From UBA8524 sp964215915 (lineage in GTDB: Bacteria; Bacteroidota; Bacteroidia; UBA8524), in contig CAXPEB010000047.1 of assembly GCA_964215915.1 (NCBI GenBank), positions 1 to 64,000 of the forward strand: a stretch of 64,000 nucleotides of DNA. Reading direction: 5' to 3'. This document shows, in pieces, positions 9,401-17,547 of this stretch. Every line of letters starts with the position of its first letter. The first letter of the stretch is position 1. The notes under the pieces were generated by a model, which searched no databases, was not told where the DNA came from, and saw nothing but the letters and a program-made list of their open reading frames with translations. The translations under genes and the position numbers were made by a program.

Positions 9401-10864
9401 GGTAATCTGGTATTTACCCGGTTGCAGCTGGGTAGTGTCGTAGGTTTGATTGTTACTGCTGTATACTGGCCGTAGGTTCTCGTCGCGGATGACCCAGGTG
9501 GCATTAAAACCGGGATAGGTCTTTTCCGGAACATAATGCATGGCAATCCGGCCACAACTGAGCAGGTCGTAGCTCATATCGGCCTCCGGGGTTTCCCGGA
9601 CAAAGATGCTGAAACTTCGTATGGATTGACCTTTGATCGGACAGGCATTATCCTCGGCTTTGACCGTGAAGGTATAGGGGATATTGCTTACATCCGTTTC
9701 CGATGGCGTCCAGCATACCTTACCCTTTGCATGTTTTACCGTACCGTTGTTGTTGGTGAATGTTGCCCCGGGTATGCCCCGGTTCCAGCTAATCTGTACG
9801 GTATCATTGGCATTGTCGTCATTCGTAAGAATGTCCACACAAATCTGCTGGCCGGCACAGGCATTAAATACCGTCGGGGGGGAGATTTCGGGCACTGCAT
9901 TATTCGCGCAGGCTATGATAATAAACTGCATATCACGCCGGGTCTCCCCGATCACCACCCATTGCCCGTTGATCTTTCGCCATTCCTTCACTTTCACCAC
10001 GATCACTGCAATCTGGTTGGCTTGGTTAGGCCGGAAAGCCAGGTCGCCGGTAAGCGGGTCCAGGTGAAACCCTGCAGGCAATGCAGCGCCTGTATTGGGG
10101 AATCCCAGAAAAGTCAAGGGCTTTGTAGGGCCGAAGTTGCCGTAATAGCTGGCTGAGTTATTCTTAGCACGCAGGGCGGGAGCCAGTTCGAAGGTCATGC
10201 TGTCGCCATCCAGCGTATCCAGAGCGCCATTGTTGAACACAAAATCCTGCCCGGCACAAAGAATCCCTACCGGATCATTAGTAAAGATGGGACTTGAGTT
10301 ACAGGGCGTCACGCATTTGTTCATTTCCACATAGGTATAGAACAAGTCGGTATTGCAGCAGGTGGTAGTGGCGGTATTCCGGGTTGAGTTACCGATATAG
10401 CCGATATGGAAATCGCAGCAACTCGTATTGCCCAGGTACACTATTGCCCGGAAAGTCAGCTTTTCTATGCCGTATGGAAAGGAACAGGTGCTATTGGACG
10501 TTGATGAATTGCAGGTGGAATTGCATTTGGTGCAATACCCATCGCAGATGGGTGTGATGTCCACACAGCTGATCAACTGCGGAGAGACGGTGAACGGGGT
10601 CATCGTACAACTGTTTGCCGACACGCTCAGGTTATACACTCCAGCCGGGATCTGCCAGTTGGCGTTGCAGTCCTTGTAAACGATACAGGTAAACTCGAAA
10701 CTATCGTTGCCCAGGCAGCGATAGCTGATATCTGCCCCCATGATATCGTTGGCTGAGCCCATTCGGCTACTCAGCAGGAATATCATCAGGCAAGCTAGTT
10801 TTATCAGGTCCCTTATCCGCACGTTCAGATTATCTGCAATTAATTCAAATTTAGGCATTCGCAT
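6491..10864 (-). CDS. Giant secreted PKD/Ig-like surface protein with type B T9SS sorting domain
   Basis: The 1457 residues begin with a hydrophobic signal segment (about 19-38). The body is rich in paired cysteines and Ig/PKD-like modules with repeated phrases such as GPDLKICKGD, GPDKLVCEGD and PGDTALCPGDSLFL. A clear PKD module lies near the C-terminus (YEWDLGNGQ and EWEWQFDDPQNGG). The last ~90 residues are the gliding-motility-associated type B sorting domain (IPNAFTPDGNG, VFNRWGEQVF, WDGTYKGEPVQQDVYMYIV). Proteins of this kind are exported by the type IX system and stay at the cell surface or are released. The ligand is unknown. Start ATG at 10864 or 10858. Confidence 0.9.
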   Translation of the reverse strand: MRMPKFELIADNLNVRIRDLIKLACLMIFLLSSRMGSANDIMGADISYRCLGNDSFEFTCIVYKDCNANWQIPAGVYNLSVSANSCTMTPFTVSPQLISCVDITPICDGYCTKCNSTCNSSTSNSTCSFPYGIEKLTFRAIVYLGNTSCCDFHIGYIGNSTRNTATTTCCNTDLFYTYVEMNKCVTPCNSSPIFTNDPVGILCAGQDFVFNNGALDTLDGDSMTFELAPALRAKNNSASYYGNFGPTKPLTFLGFPNTGAALPAGFHLDPLTGDLAFRPNQANQIAVIVVKVKEWRKINGQWVVIGETRRDMQFIIIACANNAVPEISPPTVFNACAGQQICVDILTNDDNANDTVQISWNRGIPGATFTNNNGTVKHAKGKVCWTPSETDVSNIPYTFTVKAEDNACPIKGQSIRSFSIFVRETPEADMSYDLLSCGRIAMHYVPEKTYPGFNATWVIRDENLRPVYSSNNQTYDTTQLQPGKYQITLSYHTNTPCYNLQSDTFEITDYVTVKIPGDTALCPGDSLFLDALVQGGSAPYTMHWEEHRIDGETDRGNAEDIWVKPDTTLNYLVRVEDATGCTNFDSIHVVSSIPPPVDLGPDLKICKGDFSMLDAGNDSMTLKYFWVTGDTNRVLKAEHNFNYWVRVTDSLGCTNYDTLDQEIKSIPLSGGPDKLVCEGDTITLSGTGASSYQWYHLSGFSVNPLPPPIGTNQDLTAIINQGRGYVLRGIMTFDTLQCAWLDTITVSMNAAPAVNLGTLGPYCPDGALVNLIQAVQPPTQFNGTWTSVNNPQSVQNGLFNPALAGTGNHILRYTVTDTKGCKGSKNLSVQVLSSPSVLLKDSLTVCGNEVGLELNAFKISPANYTGLNIDWYEANQNAQFTSLLDKTNPGNTILRLNGQLPQGTYKVVLHLENKTNGCGARDTAVLRVLPVPAVDAGTIAPLCWNADPVNLNAASGRTPAGGTWSSTAPLQGVFFDPEDVGASKRYSGDSHWMVYRYTQNGCTGSDSFLMAVLPLPQLTFADDSFCMDDSPVNLSNYSQPGGAGSVWTGTGVSGNLWDLNTAGKGVHLIHYDYTAPNGCENETDASLYVEVAPEITVVIPDEVCEGERIDLQATLTNTTAMLWTSDGDGLFQGGTPTSTQPNTSYEAGGGDVLLEAVTLHAATRQNSACPEATVQKQVLIHPLPALDFTIQPPDGCEPLDIQLEATTDAPAGSLYEWDLGNGQNRKGDDLKQLGHTYTSNGTFPVRLKVTTGAANGGCTVEAGPKPVEVFPKPLAQMEAESWMRSSNFPGVQFYDRSVVDNPGLITEWEWQFDDPQNGGSTLRNPYYEFELSDPSDTNNYRVTLKVTTDDGCVDTTGRWMVIIPEISVFIPNAFTPDGNGPGTNNRFVIVAENYKSIRVSVFNRWGEQVFYTEKPDESWDGTYKGEPVQQDVYMYIVEIESIHGKVYRYSGTLTVLP

Positions 10865-10934
10865 ATGGAAATAACAGCAGGTATCGACAGAGTCCTGCCT
10901 AAGGAGTACGGCATTTGCTTCCGGGCTTAAACCT

Positions 10935-10942
10935 TATCTTTG
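10935..10942 (+). promoter_or_regulatory. Candidate -7 box for the gene at 10950
   Basis: TATCTTTG at 10935-10942 fits TAnnTTTG exactly and lies 7 bp before the ATG. A TTG at 10915-10917 is 17 nt upstream, shorter than ideal. If used, the transcript would be nearly leaderless. Confidence 0.45.
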
Positions 10943-10949
10943 CATAACC

Positions 10950-11426
10950 ATGCAGGCACACACTTTTGATCCCGCATCCCGGGTTTGGATCTATACCTCG
11001 TCACGTCCTCTGAATGAGGACGAAACCTCTTCCATAGAAACAGAAATCGACCAGTTTTGTTCGGGCTGGACTGCCCATGATCAGCAGCTGCATGCCGGAG
11101 GGCTTATCCTTCACCGGCGGCTCCTCATCCTGGTAGTGGATGAAACGCAGGCGGGTGCAAGCGGGTGTTCCATCGATAAGTCTGCACAATTCCTTCGTTA
11201 CCTCGGCGAAAAATACCAAACCGATTTTTTCACCCGTAACCTGGTTGGCCTCAAACAAAACGGCAACTGGGAATGGATCGATTTCCGGGAAATCCCCGAA
11301 TTGCTCCGCTCTTCACAGATTAATGCCGAAACCCCCGTGCTGGATGTAACGGCCTCCGATTATGCCGGTCTTAAATCCATAGAAAAAACCCTCGCCGATT
11401 CCTGGCTGAAACGCTATCTTTCCTGA
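10950..11426 (+). CDS. Conserved Bacteroidota protein, function unknown (often labelled ABC transporter ATPase in error)
   Basis: This 158-residue protein matches a family I recognise in Bacteroidota from its SRVWIYTSSRPL start, the TAHDQQLHAGG segment and the GCSIDKSAQFLRYLGEKYQ motif. Family members are often called ABC transporter ATPase, but no Walker A, signature or Walker B motif is present, so that name is not supported. There is no signal peptide or membrane helix, so it is probably cytosolic. Its stop is 2 bp before the start of a membrane glycosyltransferase gene, which points to co-translation. Confidence 0.8.
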   Translation: MQAHTFDPASRVWIYTSSRPLNEDETSSIETEIDQFCSGWTAHDQQLHAGGLILHRRLLILVVDETQAGASGCSIDKSAQFLRYLGEKYQTDFFTRNLVGLKQNGNWEWIDFREIPELLRSSQINAETPVLDVTASDYAGLKSIEKTLADSWLKRYLS

Positions 11427-11428
11427 AC

Positions 11429-12889
11429 ATGTCCGTCAGGAAAATCATACGCTACCTGCCTTGGCTGTTTGCCCTGGTATTTTTCCTGCTTTCGTATCAA
11501 CTTCCCTTCTGGGGCGATGGCATCGCCAGTGTTTCCAAAGCGGCCGTCAGGATCTGGCAGGAAGGGCTTGCCCATCCCTGGAATTACCCGGACACCGACC
11601 CCGGGCACCCTACCCTCTTCCCCTGGCTGATCGCTCTGGGCTGGAAAATCTTCGGGTTCCACCTTTGGGTACCTCATGCCCTGATGGCCATTTGTTTCGG
11701 ACTGCTGATCCGCCTGCTGCAAGACTGGCTTAGGCTCTTTGATGAGAAACTTCAGCTGATGGGAAGCCTGCTATTGGTGCTGGCACCCCTTACCGTTTCA
11801 CAGGCCGTAGAGATCTCCCTGCAGCTCCCATTGACGCTGGCCTTTTTTGCCGCGCTCTATGGATTGAAAAAAAACAAGTCCCTGCTATTTGCCCTCTCCA
11901 TCACCGCTTTACCGCTTTTCCATCTTCAGGGTATTCTGCTCCTGGCTGTGATCGGGTTGTATGATTTATGGCGTTCGCTCCCGCTTCGCCTTTCCTGGTG
12001 GAAGCATGCTCTTAGCTACCTCCTGCCCCCACTGGCCTTCGGTATATGGTTATATTTTCATGAAAAGGAATTCGGTTGGGCATTAGTCACCCCGAATTAT
12101 CCACGGGAATCTCCGGGGCTGAAAACAAGCCTCTACTACCTCGGCCTTGTAGCCTGGCGGCTGCTTGACCTGGGTTACTTTGTATTATGTATCCCTGTTC
12201 TGCTTCAGTTAGCCGGGCGCACGTTCAAACGCCGGCTCAGCGATATTGACCGGCTCTTTATCCCGGCTTTTCTGATTCTCTGTGTGGGGATTCCTTTCCT
12301 GTTTTCTTATCCCCCGGCCCACCGTTACTTTTTCCCGGTTTATTTGTTGTTTGTTCCCCTGTTCCTTCGTTTTCTTCAGCAGAAGAAAAAAACCGGTCAG
12401 GTAGCCTGGCTGGTCGGAGCATTGGCCCTGCTGCTGAGTGGCAACCTCTGGTATTATCCCGGGAAATGCCTGGGCGATCAGAACCTGGTTTTCCTCGGAT
12501 ACCATACGCTGGAGAAGCAGTTTATGGAAGAATACCCCGACGTAAATACGGTACATTCCTTCGCCCCTTTGAACAACAACGGGCTTTATACCTGGCTGGA
12601 CAGCAACCGGCAACTAAACTACCGCGACCTTTATGACAGGAACCTGGATTCCCTGGACTGGATCGTAGAAAGCAATCTGAATTGCGAGTTCACTGCGGAA
12701 CTACGGAAAGATATCGAAGGCCGTTTTGTACCGCGCACCTACGAAACCTATGGCGTTTATCTTCAGGTATGGATGAACCGTCGCCTTTCAGACCGTTATC
12801 CGGATTTTGAAGGAGAACGGCATCAGCCGGGAAGAATGGAAAAGTTCATCCGCAGCCTCCGCGAGAAACAGCTGCAACAAACTCCTTAA
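11429..12889 (+). CDS. Multi-spanning GT-C-type glycosyltransferase (ArnT/PMT-like)
   Basis: A 486-residue protein with about ten hydrophobic helices. The first periplasmic loop carries acidic residues (WGDGIASVS and YPDTDPGHPTLFPW), the usual place for the catalytic Asp of GT-C enzymes using polyprenyl-phosphate sugars. Dense helices fill residues 85-350, and a soluble tail of ~130 residues follows. The acceptor, lipid or protein, cannot be told. The gene starts 2 bp after the upstream gene. Its stop overlaps the stop of the convergent arginase-like gene (12886-12889). Confidence 0.75.
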   Translation: MSVRKIIRYLPWLFALVFFLLSYQLPFWGDGIASVSKAAVRIWQEGLAHPWNYPDTDPGHPTLFPWLIALGWKIFGFHLWVPHALMAICFGLLIRLLQDWLRLFDEKLQLMGSLLLVLAPLTVSQAVEISLQLPLTLAFFAALYGLKKNKSLLFALSITALPLFHLQGILLLAVIGLYDLWRSLPLRLSWWKHALSYLLPPLAFGIWLYFHEKEFGWALVTPNYPRESPGLKTSLYYLGLVAWRLLDLGYFVLCIPVLLQLAGRTFKRRLSDIDRLFIPAFLILCVGIPFLFSYPPAHRYFFPVYLLFVPLFLRFLQQKKKTGQVAWLVGALALLLSGNLWYYPGKCLGDQNLVFLGYHTLEKQFMEEYPDVNTVHSFAPLNNNGLYTWLDSNRQLNYRDLYDRNLDSLDWIVESNLNCEFTAELRKDIEGRFVPRTYETYGVYLQVWMNRRLSDRYPDFEGERHQPGRMEKFIRSLREKQLQQTP

Positions 12890-14025
12890 ACCGAGTATTT
12901 CTGATAGTAACGCCACCAGCGGTCAGGGAGGTCTTCATCGGCAGCCTGCAGATAGTCTTCGTATTCGCAGGGGATGGCAAAGGGTATGGTGTTCTCTTTC
13001 CCGCTTCTGGGATGAGGCACTTCCATCCACCAGCGATCGCTGACCGTGCTTTTGTAAAACACGATCTCATGTGTGTTCTTCAGGGCCATGCGGTATTTGA
13101 GGAACTGATCGGGATTTTCTCTCGGGTCTTCGTTGCGTTGCTGGGCATAAGCTTCCAGGAAGAACCAGAGCATCTGTGCCACCTGGCGGCTGCTCACCCC
13201 GTCGCGGTCGTAATCGGGGTTAAAATTACAGAGGTGCAGGGCCCGCATTCTACCCCCCAGCCCGGCAAAACGTAATAGCTGACAAGCTTCTTCATTGAGC
13301 AAACCATTGGGCATGGCTTCAAATACGGCAGGGAATTCCGAGGCCCGCATAACCCCGCAATCCACAATGAGCTGATGCGCATTCCGCAATACAGGTTCGG
13401 CCTGAGTCAGGCGTTGACGCAGGCTTCCCAGCCTCACCGGGTCAAAGAACATCCTTTCCAGCGCATCAAGGGATTCCTGCTCGGTAAGGTAAGTCTGGTA
13501 GCCCAGGGCAGTCAGGTTAAAAAGGTGGTTGGGTTCATCGAGAATAAGCGCATTGAGCCAGTTTCCCTCCCTCACATTAATCCGCCGGCCCAGATAAACC
13601 ACTTCCTGGTTCGGGCTGTTTTCTTTTATGGCTCTGTATTGATGGATGGCAAGCTCCTCGGTTCCGCCAAGCAATACGGCTGTAATGCCTTTTTCATTCA
13701 GTTCAAGTAGTACGGTACGCAGGGCAAATAGGGTATCCTCCACGGTATCACCGGCTTCGATATTCCCAAGATCGGCCACGGAGTACCACTCCTTGGGCTT
13801 CATCAATCGATAAAATTCCTTTCTAACCTCGTCGGCTGCCAGGGAAACACCGCGATTGAGCCCATCCAGGCGCGGATCTTTTATACCCAGCAGGGCCAAT
13901 TTTACCCCCTCCAGATCGGGAGGAAAACCGAGATTGATCCGCACATGGTGCGACAAAGCCCCGGGTAACTGATCGGAAGAAAATATGGAATCGGCGTCGA
14001 TAGGTTGCAGAAAGGATTCGAGCAT
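12886..14025 (-). CDS. Arginase/formimidoylglutamase-fold protein, probably without the metal site
   Basis: The ATG at 14025 gives 379 residues; the TTG two codons earlier is less likely. The family fold is visible in LALLGIKDPRLDG, VLLGGTEELAIHQY, VVYLGRRINVRE and IVDCGVMRASEFP. Active ureohydrolases need GGDHS, DAHxD and SxDxDxxDP to bind two Mn ions. Here these sites read GGTEE, LGRRIN and VDCGVM, so most ligands are gone, although NPDYD remains at about 269-273. In Bacteroidota, proteins labelled formimidoylglutamase often lie near gliding genes, from memory; no such gene is adjacent here. I expect a structural or regulatory role. Confidence 0.75.
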   Translation of the reverse strand: MLESFLQPIDADSIFSSDQLPGALSHHVRINLGFPPDLEGVKLALLGIKDPRLDGLNRGVSLAADEVRKEFYRLMKPKEWYSVADLGNIEAGDTVEDTLFALRTVLLELNEKGITAVLLGGTEELAIHQYRAIKENSPNQEVVYLGRRINVREGNWLNALILDEPNHLFNLTALGYQTYLTEQESLDALERMFFDPVRLGSLRQRLTQAEPVLRNAHQLIVDCGVMRASEFPAVFEAMPNGLLNEEACQLLRFAGLGGRMRALHLCNFNPDYDRDGVSSRQVAQMLWFFLEAYAQQRNEDPRENPDQFLKYRMALKNTHEIVFYKSTVSDRWWMEVPHPRSGKENTIPFAIPCEYEDYLQAADEDLPDRWWRYYQKYSV

Positions 14026-14076
14026 GGCCAAAATTATCCTTTTTCGCTTATTCCTGAATTGCCTAATTTGCCCGCC

Positions 14077-15075
14077 ATGATTCTTCTCAGCGGTGCAAAC
14101 GGATTTCTAGGAGCACATTTGGCGTTCAGCCTGCTTGAAAAGGGCCATACGGTTAGGGCAATGAAACGGGCGGGTTCCTCTACGGACGAATTCGAATTCA
14201 TCCGTTCCTGCCGGAACATTGCCCCGGAACTCCTCGACAAACTGCACTGGGTGGAGGCGGATATTCTCGACTATGATACGCTGACAGATGCCATGCAGGG
14301 AATCGATACCGTCTTTCATTGCGCAGCTACCGTAAGCTTCTGGCCCAAAAAACGGGATCAGATGTACCGAACCAATGTGGAGGGTACCGCCAATATGGTC
14401 AATGCAGCTCTGGCAAGCGGTGTGAACAGGTTCATCCATACAAGCTCCATTGCCGCTGTAGGCCGCGATGAAAAGAACCGGGAGATCACCGAAGAAAGCA
14501 CCTGGGTGGAGTCTCCGCTCAACAGCCATTACGCCATCAGCAAACGACTGGCCGAGATGGAAGTATGGAGAGGCCGCGAAGAAGGACTGAAAGTCTCCAT
14601 GGTTAACCCCGGGGTAATTCTGGGAGAAGGCGACTGGAGCAAAGGCAGCTGCCGGCTCCTGAAAAAAATTGCCAGCGGAATGCCCTACTATACTTCTGCC
14701 GTAAACGGTTATGTAGATGTGCTGGATGTGGCCGAGGCCATGATACGCCTGTATGAAAAAGAGATAGACGGGGAACGATTCATACTGGTAGGAGAAAACT
14801 GTCCGGCAAAGGAGCTGATTACCGATGGCGCAGCACTATTCGGCCACAAGCCTCCCGGAATTCATGTAAAACCCTGGATGCTGCATACGGCAGCGCTGAT
14901 ATCCGGCCTGGCTTCCCGGATTACGGGGAAAGAACCCCTGGTAACCAAAGAAACAGCCCGCACCGCCAGTCATGTCTATTACTACGATTCCGGAAAAGCC
15001 AGACGTGTTCTGGGTATGGAGCTGGCAAATCATAACCAGATCCTCAAGCGGGTCAAACCTTTCTTAAAACCATAA
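14077..15075 (+). CDS. NAD-dependent epimerase/dehydratase family protein (extended SDR)
   Basis: The ATG at 14077 places the Rossmann motif at the N-terminus (MILLSGANGFLGAHLAFSLL), giving 332 residues. In-frame codons further upstream would overlap the divergent gene and add an unlikely leader. Extended-SDR landmarks are the GxxGxxG loop, the acidic VEADILDYDTL segment, HTSSIAAVG with the catalytic Ser, and the YAISK active-site Tyr-Lys pair (HYAISKRLAE). Substrates in this family are often nucleotide sugars, steroids or dihydroflavonol-like compounds. The late hydrophobic segment LHTAALISGLAS suggests membrane association. A terminator follows. Confidence 0.85.
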   Translation: MILLSGANGFLGAHLAFSLLEKGHTVRAMKRAGSSTDEFEFIRSCRNIAPELLDKLHWVEADILDYDTLTDAMQGIDTVFHCAATVSFWPKKRDQMYRTNVEGTANMVNAALASGVNRFIHTSSIAAVGRDEKNREITEESTWVESPLNSHYAISKRLAEMEVWRGREEGLKVSMVNPGVILGEGDWSKGSCRLLKKIASGMPYYTSAVNGYVDVLDVAEAMIRLYEKEIDGERFILVGENCPAKELITDGAALFGHKPPGIHVKPWMLHTAALISGLASRITGKEPLVTKETARTASHVYYYDSGKARRVLGMELANHNQILKRVKPFLKP

Positions 15076-15104
15076 AAAAACCCCGGGAGTACCGGGGTCT
15101 TTAT
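15076..15104. terminator. Bidirectional terminator
   Basis: The stem ACCCCGG/CCGGGGT (15080-15086 and 15092-15098) is flanked by A-rich and T-rich runs. It can serve both the forward dehydratase gene and the reverse lipoprotein gene. Confidence 0.85.
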
Positions 15105-15134
15105 TATTCTTGTCAACGGTAATTCCGCTGTAAT

Positions 15135-16052
15135 TTATTCGATGGTAATGGTCTTTTTGATGTTACCGGGCAGGGTTACTACCACATCGTTGTCGCAGGT
15201 ACCGTCGCCAAAGTCCATTTTGATATCGGTTTTGGAACCGTCGTTTTTCAGGGTAATGGCTCCGCTTACGAAAGTATTGGAACATTCGGGATCCGCTTTG
15301 CGCAACAGCTTATCGGTAATGGTTACCGTATAGTTTTTTCCTTTTCTGTTCTTTCCGGTACTGGAACCGGTGATTTCAAACTGGTCGTCCAACACACCGG
15401 CACTCCCACCGTCTGTGTTCACGATAGTGAAGGAACCCACTGCAACGCCATCCACATGAAGCCAATCGTCTCCGGAGTGATCGTGCTGATAAATTCTCAG
15501 ACTATAGTCCAGTTTCCAGGTGTTGCTGTTTTCACGGGTAAGGGTAAACGCATATGCCCCGGGGCCCTCGGAAATGTATACCCATTTTTCCTCGGCAATA
15601 CTTACGTAGACCTTGCCAGTAAAGTTCACAGTGATTTTACAGTTCGGATGGCTGTATGGGTGGTTGGCTTTGATAGTTAGTTTTCCTTTACGTTTTTTCT
15701 TGTCTTTGCCGGTTACAAAGTCAGAAATATTAACTTCCTCATCGGCAGAGAGGTCAATTTCACCCAGATTGACAATGATCTGGATACCATCACCGTCGCT
15801 GAAGGAAGAGTCCACATAATCGATCCAGGAACCGGAAGGAAGTATGGAGCCGCCGTTTTTCTGCATGAAGCCTTCGGTAGACACGATGTCAATTGCCATA
15901 TCCGAAAGTGCGGAGATGGCTACCTGCTCGCTGGCCATGTCCTCGGCTGAATCCGTGGTTTCGGTAGCATCGTCCAATACTTTTTCACAGGAGGAAAAAG
16001 TAACTACTGCCAGTACCGAGACCGGCAATACGAGTTTCACTAGTTTTTTCAT
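15135..16052 (-). CDS. Secreted lipoprotein of unknown function
   Basis: 305 residues with a lipoprotein signal: positive start MKKLVK, hydrophobic core, and FSSC near residue 22 as the acylated cysteine. The mature protein is Asp/Ser/Thr-rich. It alternates short beta-type segments such as GKLTIKANHPYSHPNCKITVNF with glycine and charged turns, and has a few paired Cys. I do not recognise a family. It is probably an outer-membrane-facing lipoprotein. It stands alone, with a terminator shared at its 3' side. Confidence 0.8.
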   Translation of the reverse strand: MKKLVKLVLPVSVLAVVTFSSCEKVLDDATETTDSAEDMASEQVAISALSDMAIDIVSTEGFMQKNGGSILPSGSWIDYVDSSFSDGDGIQIIVNLGEIDLSADEEVNISDFVTGKDKKKRKGKLTIKANHPYSHPNCKITVNFTGKVYVSIAEEKWVYISEGPGAYAFTLTRENSNTWKLDYSLRIYQHDHSGDDWLHVDGVAVGSFTIVNTDGGSAGVLDDQFEITGSSTGKNRKGKNYTVTITDKLLRKADPECSNTFVSGAITLKNDGSKTDIKMDFGDGTCDNDVVVTLPGNIKKTITIE

Positions 16053-16146
16053 TGGGGGTAAGTTCTTTTAGAAATTGGGTTAAGATTCTTTGTTATTACA
16101 AATATGACAATTATTCCGGAAGAACAAATCCCTGATTTCCGGTATT

Positions 16147-17532
16147 CTACGATTTACCGAACAATCGTCGAAAGAATCCGCGCAGTCCACCCTTGCCCAT
16201 ATTGTCTTTGTGCATGGTGCGGTAGATGGGTTTGTTTTTCAGTTCCTCCAGGTTCTGTTTCTCCCTGGCAGCAAGCTCCTGCTCCATATAGCGGCATTTC
16301 TCCTTGTCTCTGCACACCCAGAGGTTAATGCTCTGATCCAGCACAAACTCAAGCCCGGAAACCTTGATCAATGTATCGGTATTGCTTTTACCGAAATCCC
16401 AGTCGCCAGTGCCGGTATGAAAGGATCCACCTGTCAGGTAGGCCAGGTTAATGTATTGGGGGTTCACGGTCCAGTCCGCATCCGCCACAATCACCCGCAC
16501 CGGGTGTTTGATCTGGTCCCAGAGGTCAAAATCCCGGATCAGGGAATTATCGGCCACCAGGATAAGCTCTCCGAATTCCGGATATTTTTCGATGGATTTC
16601 AGGATGGCTTCCACATCGTTCTCGGGCATCTCCCCTCCCAAGCCTTTCCGCATGGCCGTATTAAATACACGTACTACCCGGTTCATGTTATCGGAACTAC
16701 CGAAGTAAATCCCTCCGGTTTCCCCGATTTGTTTTTCATACTCCCACTTGGAATCCCCGTCATTAAAAAAGGCGAAGTACTGGATGCCGGAGGTATCGAT
16801 ATAATCCAGGTGCCAGGCCAGGCACTGGGCGGAATACTGGTACATGCTGCTGGTCCAGTCGATCACCACCAGGGCGTCGCGCCACTGTTTGTTCCGGTCA
16901 AAGGCCTTATATACACTGGAGTCCAGCATCCCCCCGGCATTTCGCATGTAGCGATCTACCCGGCGTTTTACTCCGCTGTAATCGGGTTTGCCTCCTGCAG
17001 CCAGCTGGGCAGCCCGTAATGCCTCCCTTTCCTTGATCTCTTTTTTGCTGAGCTTTTCGTAGCTGATCAGGAAACCGTGAAACAGCTTTTTGGCCTGTTC
17101 TTCCGTTTCACAGGCTGTTTCTAATACCAGCTTGTAGGTAATATTGATATCGTTAAGTTCCGGATCGATATCAAACAAGGTCTTCAGGCGATTGGCGAGG
17201 AGATCGTAATAATTGGTTTGCCAGAAATTGAAGTCTTTGGGATATTTACTGAATACCAGGGCTACCTCCTTGGCCCGCACCAAATCACGCTGCTGGTACC
17301 AGGGTTCGGCATTGAGAATCTCATACTGAGCATACCCGTTCTCCAATGCCACCGTATTTTTCAGGTAAGAAGGGACGACCTTTTTCGTGAGCTGTATCTG
17401 GAACAGCTTTTCGATCTCCCGGGCATGCTGACGCGGATTGGTTAATAGTTCCTGGCTGAAACGCGGAGTGATCTCTCCACGCAACAAGGTTCCGAAAACG
17501 AGGAAAACCCCGCATAAAAGCCACCGCGTCAT
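16147..17532 (-). CDS. Secreted vWA-like domain protein
   Basis: 461 residues beginning with a signal peptide (MTRWLLCGVFLVFGTLL). A helical N-terminal half is followed by a von Willebrand A-like fold from about residue 218. ALVVIDWTSSMYQY gives DxTxS, a conservative change from the DxSxS MIDAS motif, and the later strands are GELILVADNS and VRVIVADADWT. The C-terminus is very basic (RGFFRRLFGKS). It starts 16 bp after the mfd stop on the same strand, so it may be co-transcribed with mfd. Partner and role are unknown; a periplasmic or surface adhesion role is plausible. Confidence 0.75.
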   Translation of the reverse strand: MTRWLLCGVFLVFGTLLRGEITPRFSQELLTNPRQHAREIEKLFQIQLTKKVVPSYLKNTVALENGYAQYEILNAEPWYQQRDLVRAKEVALVFSKYPKDFNFWQTNYYDLLANRLKTLFDIDPELNDINITYKLVLETACETEEQAKKLFHGFLISYEKLSKKEIKEREALRAAQLAAGGKPDYSGVKRRVDRYMRNAGGMLDSSVYKAFDRNKQWRDALVVIDWTSSMYQYSAQCLAWHLDYIDTSGIQYFAFFNDGDSKWEYEKQIGETGGIYFGSSDNMNRVVRVFNTAMRKGLGGEMPENDVEAILKSIEKYPEFGELILVADNSLIRDFDLWDQIKHPVRVIVADADWTVNPQYINLAYLTGGSFHTGTGDWDFGKSNTDTLIKVSGLEFVLDQSINLWVCRDKEKCRYMEQELAAREKQNLEELKNKPIYRTMHKDNMGKGGLRGFFRRLFGKS

Positions 17533-17547
17533 GCTACAAATATCCGA

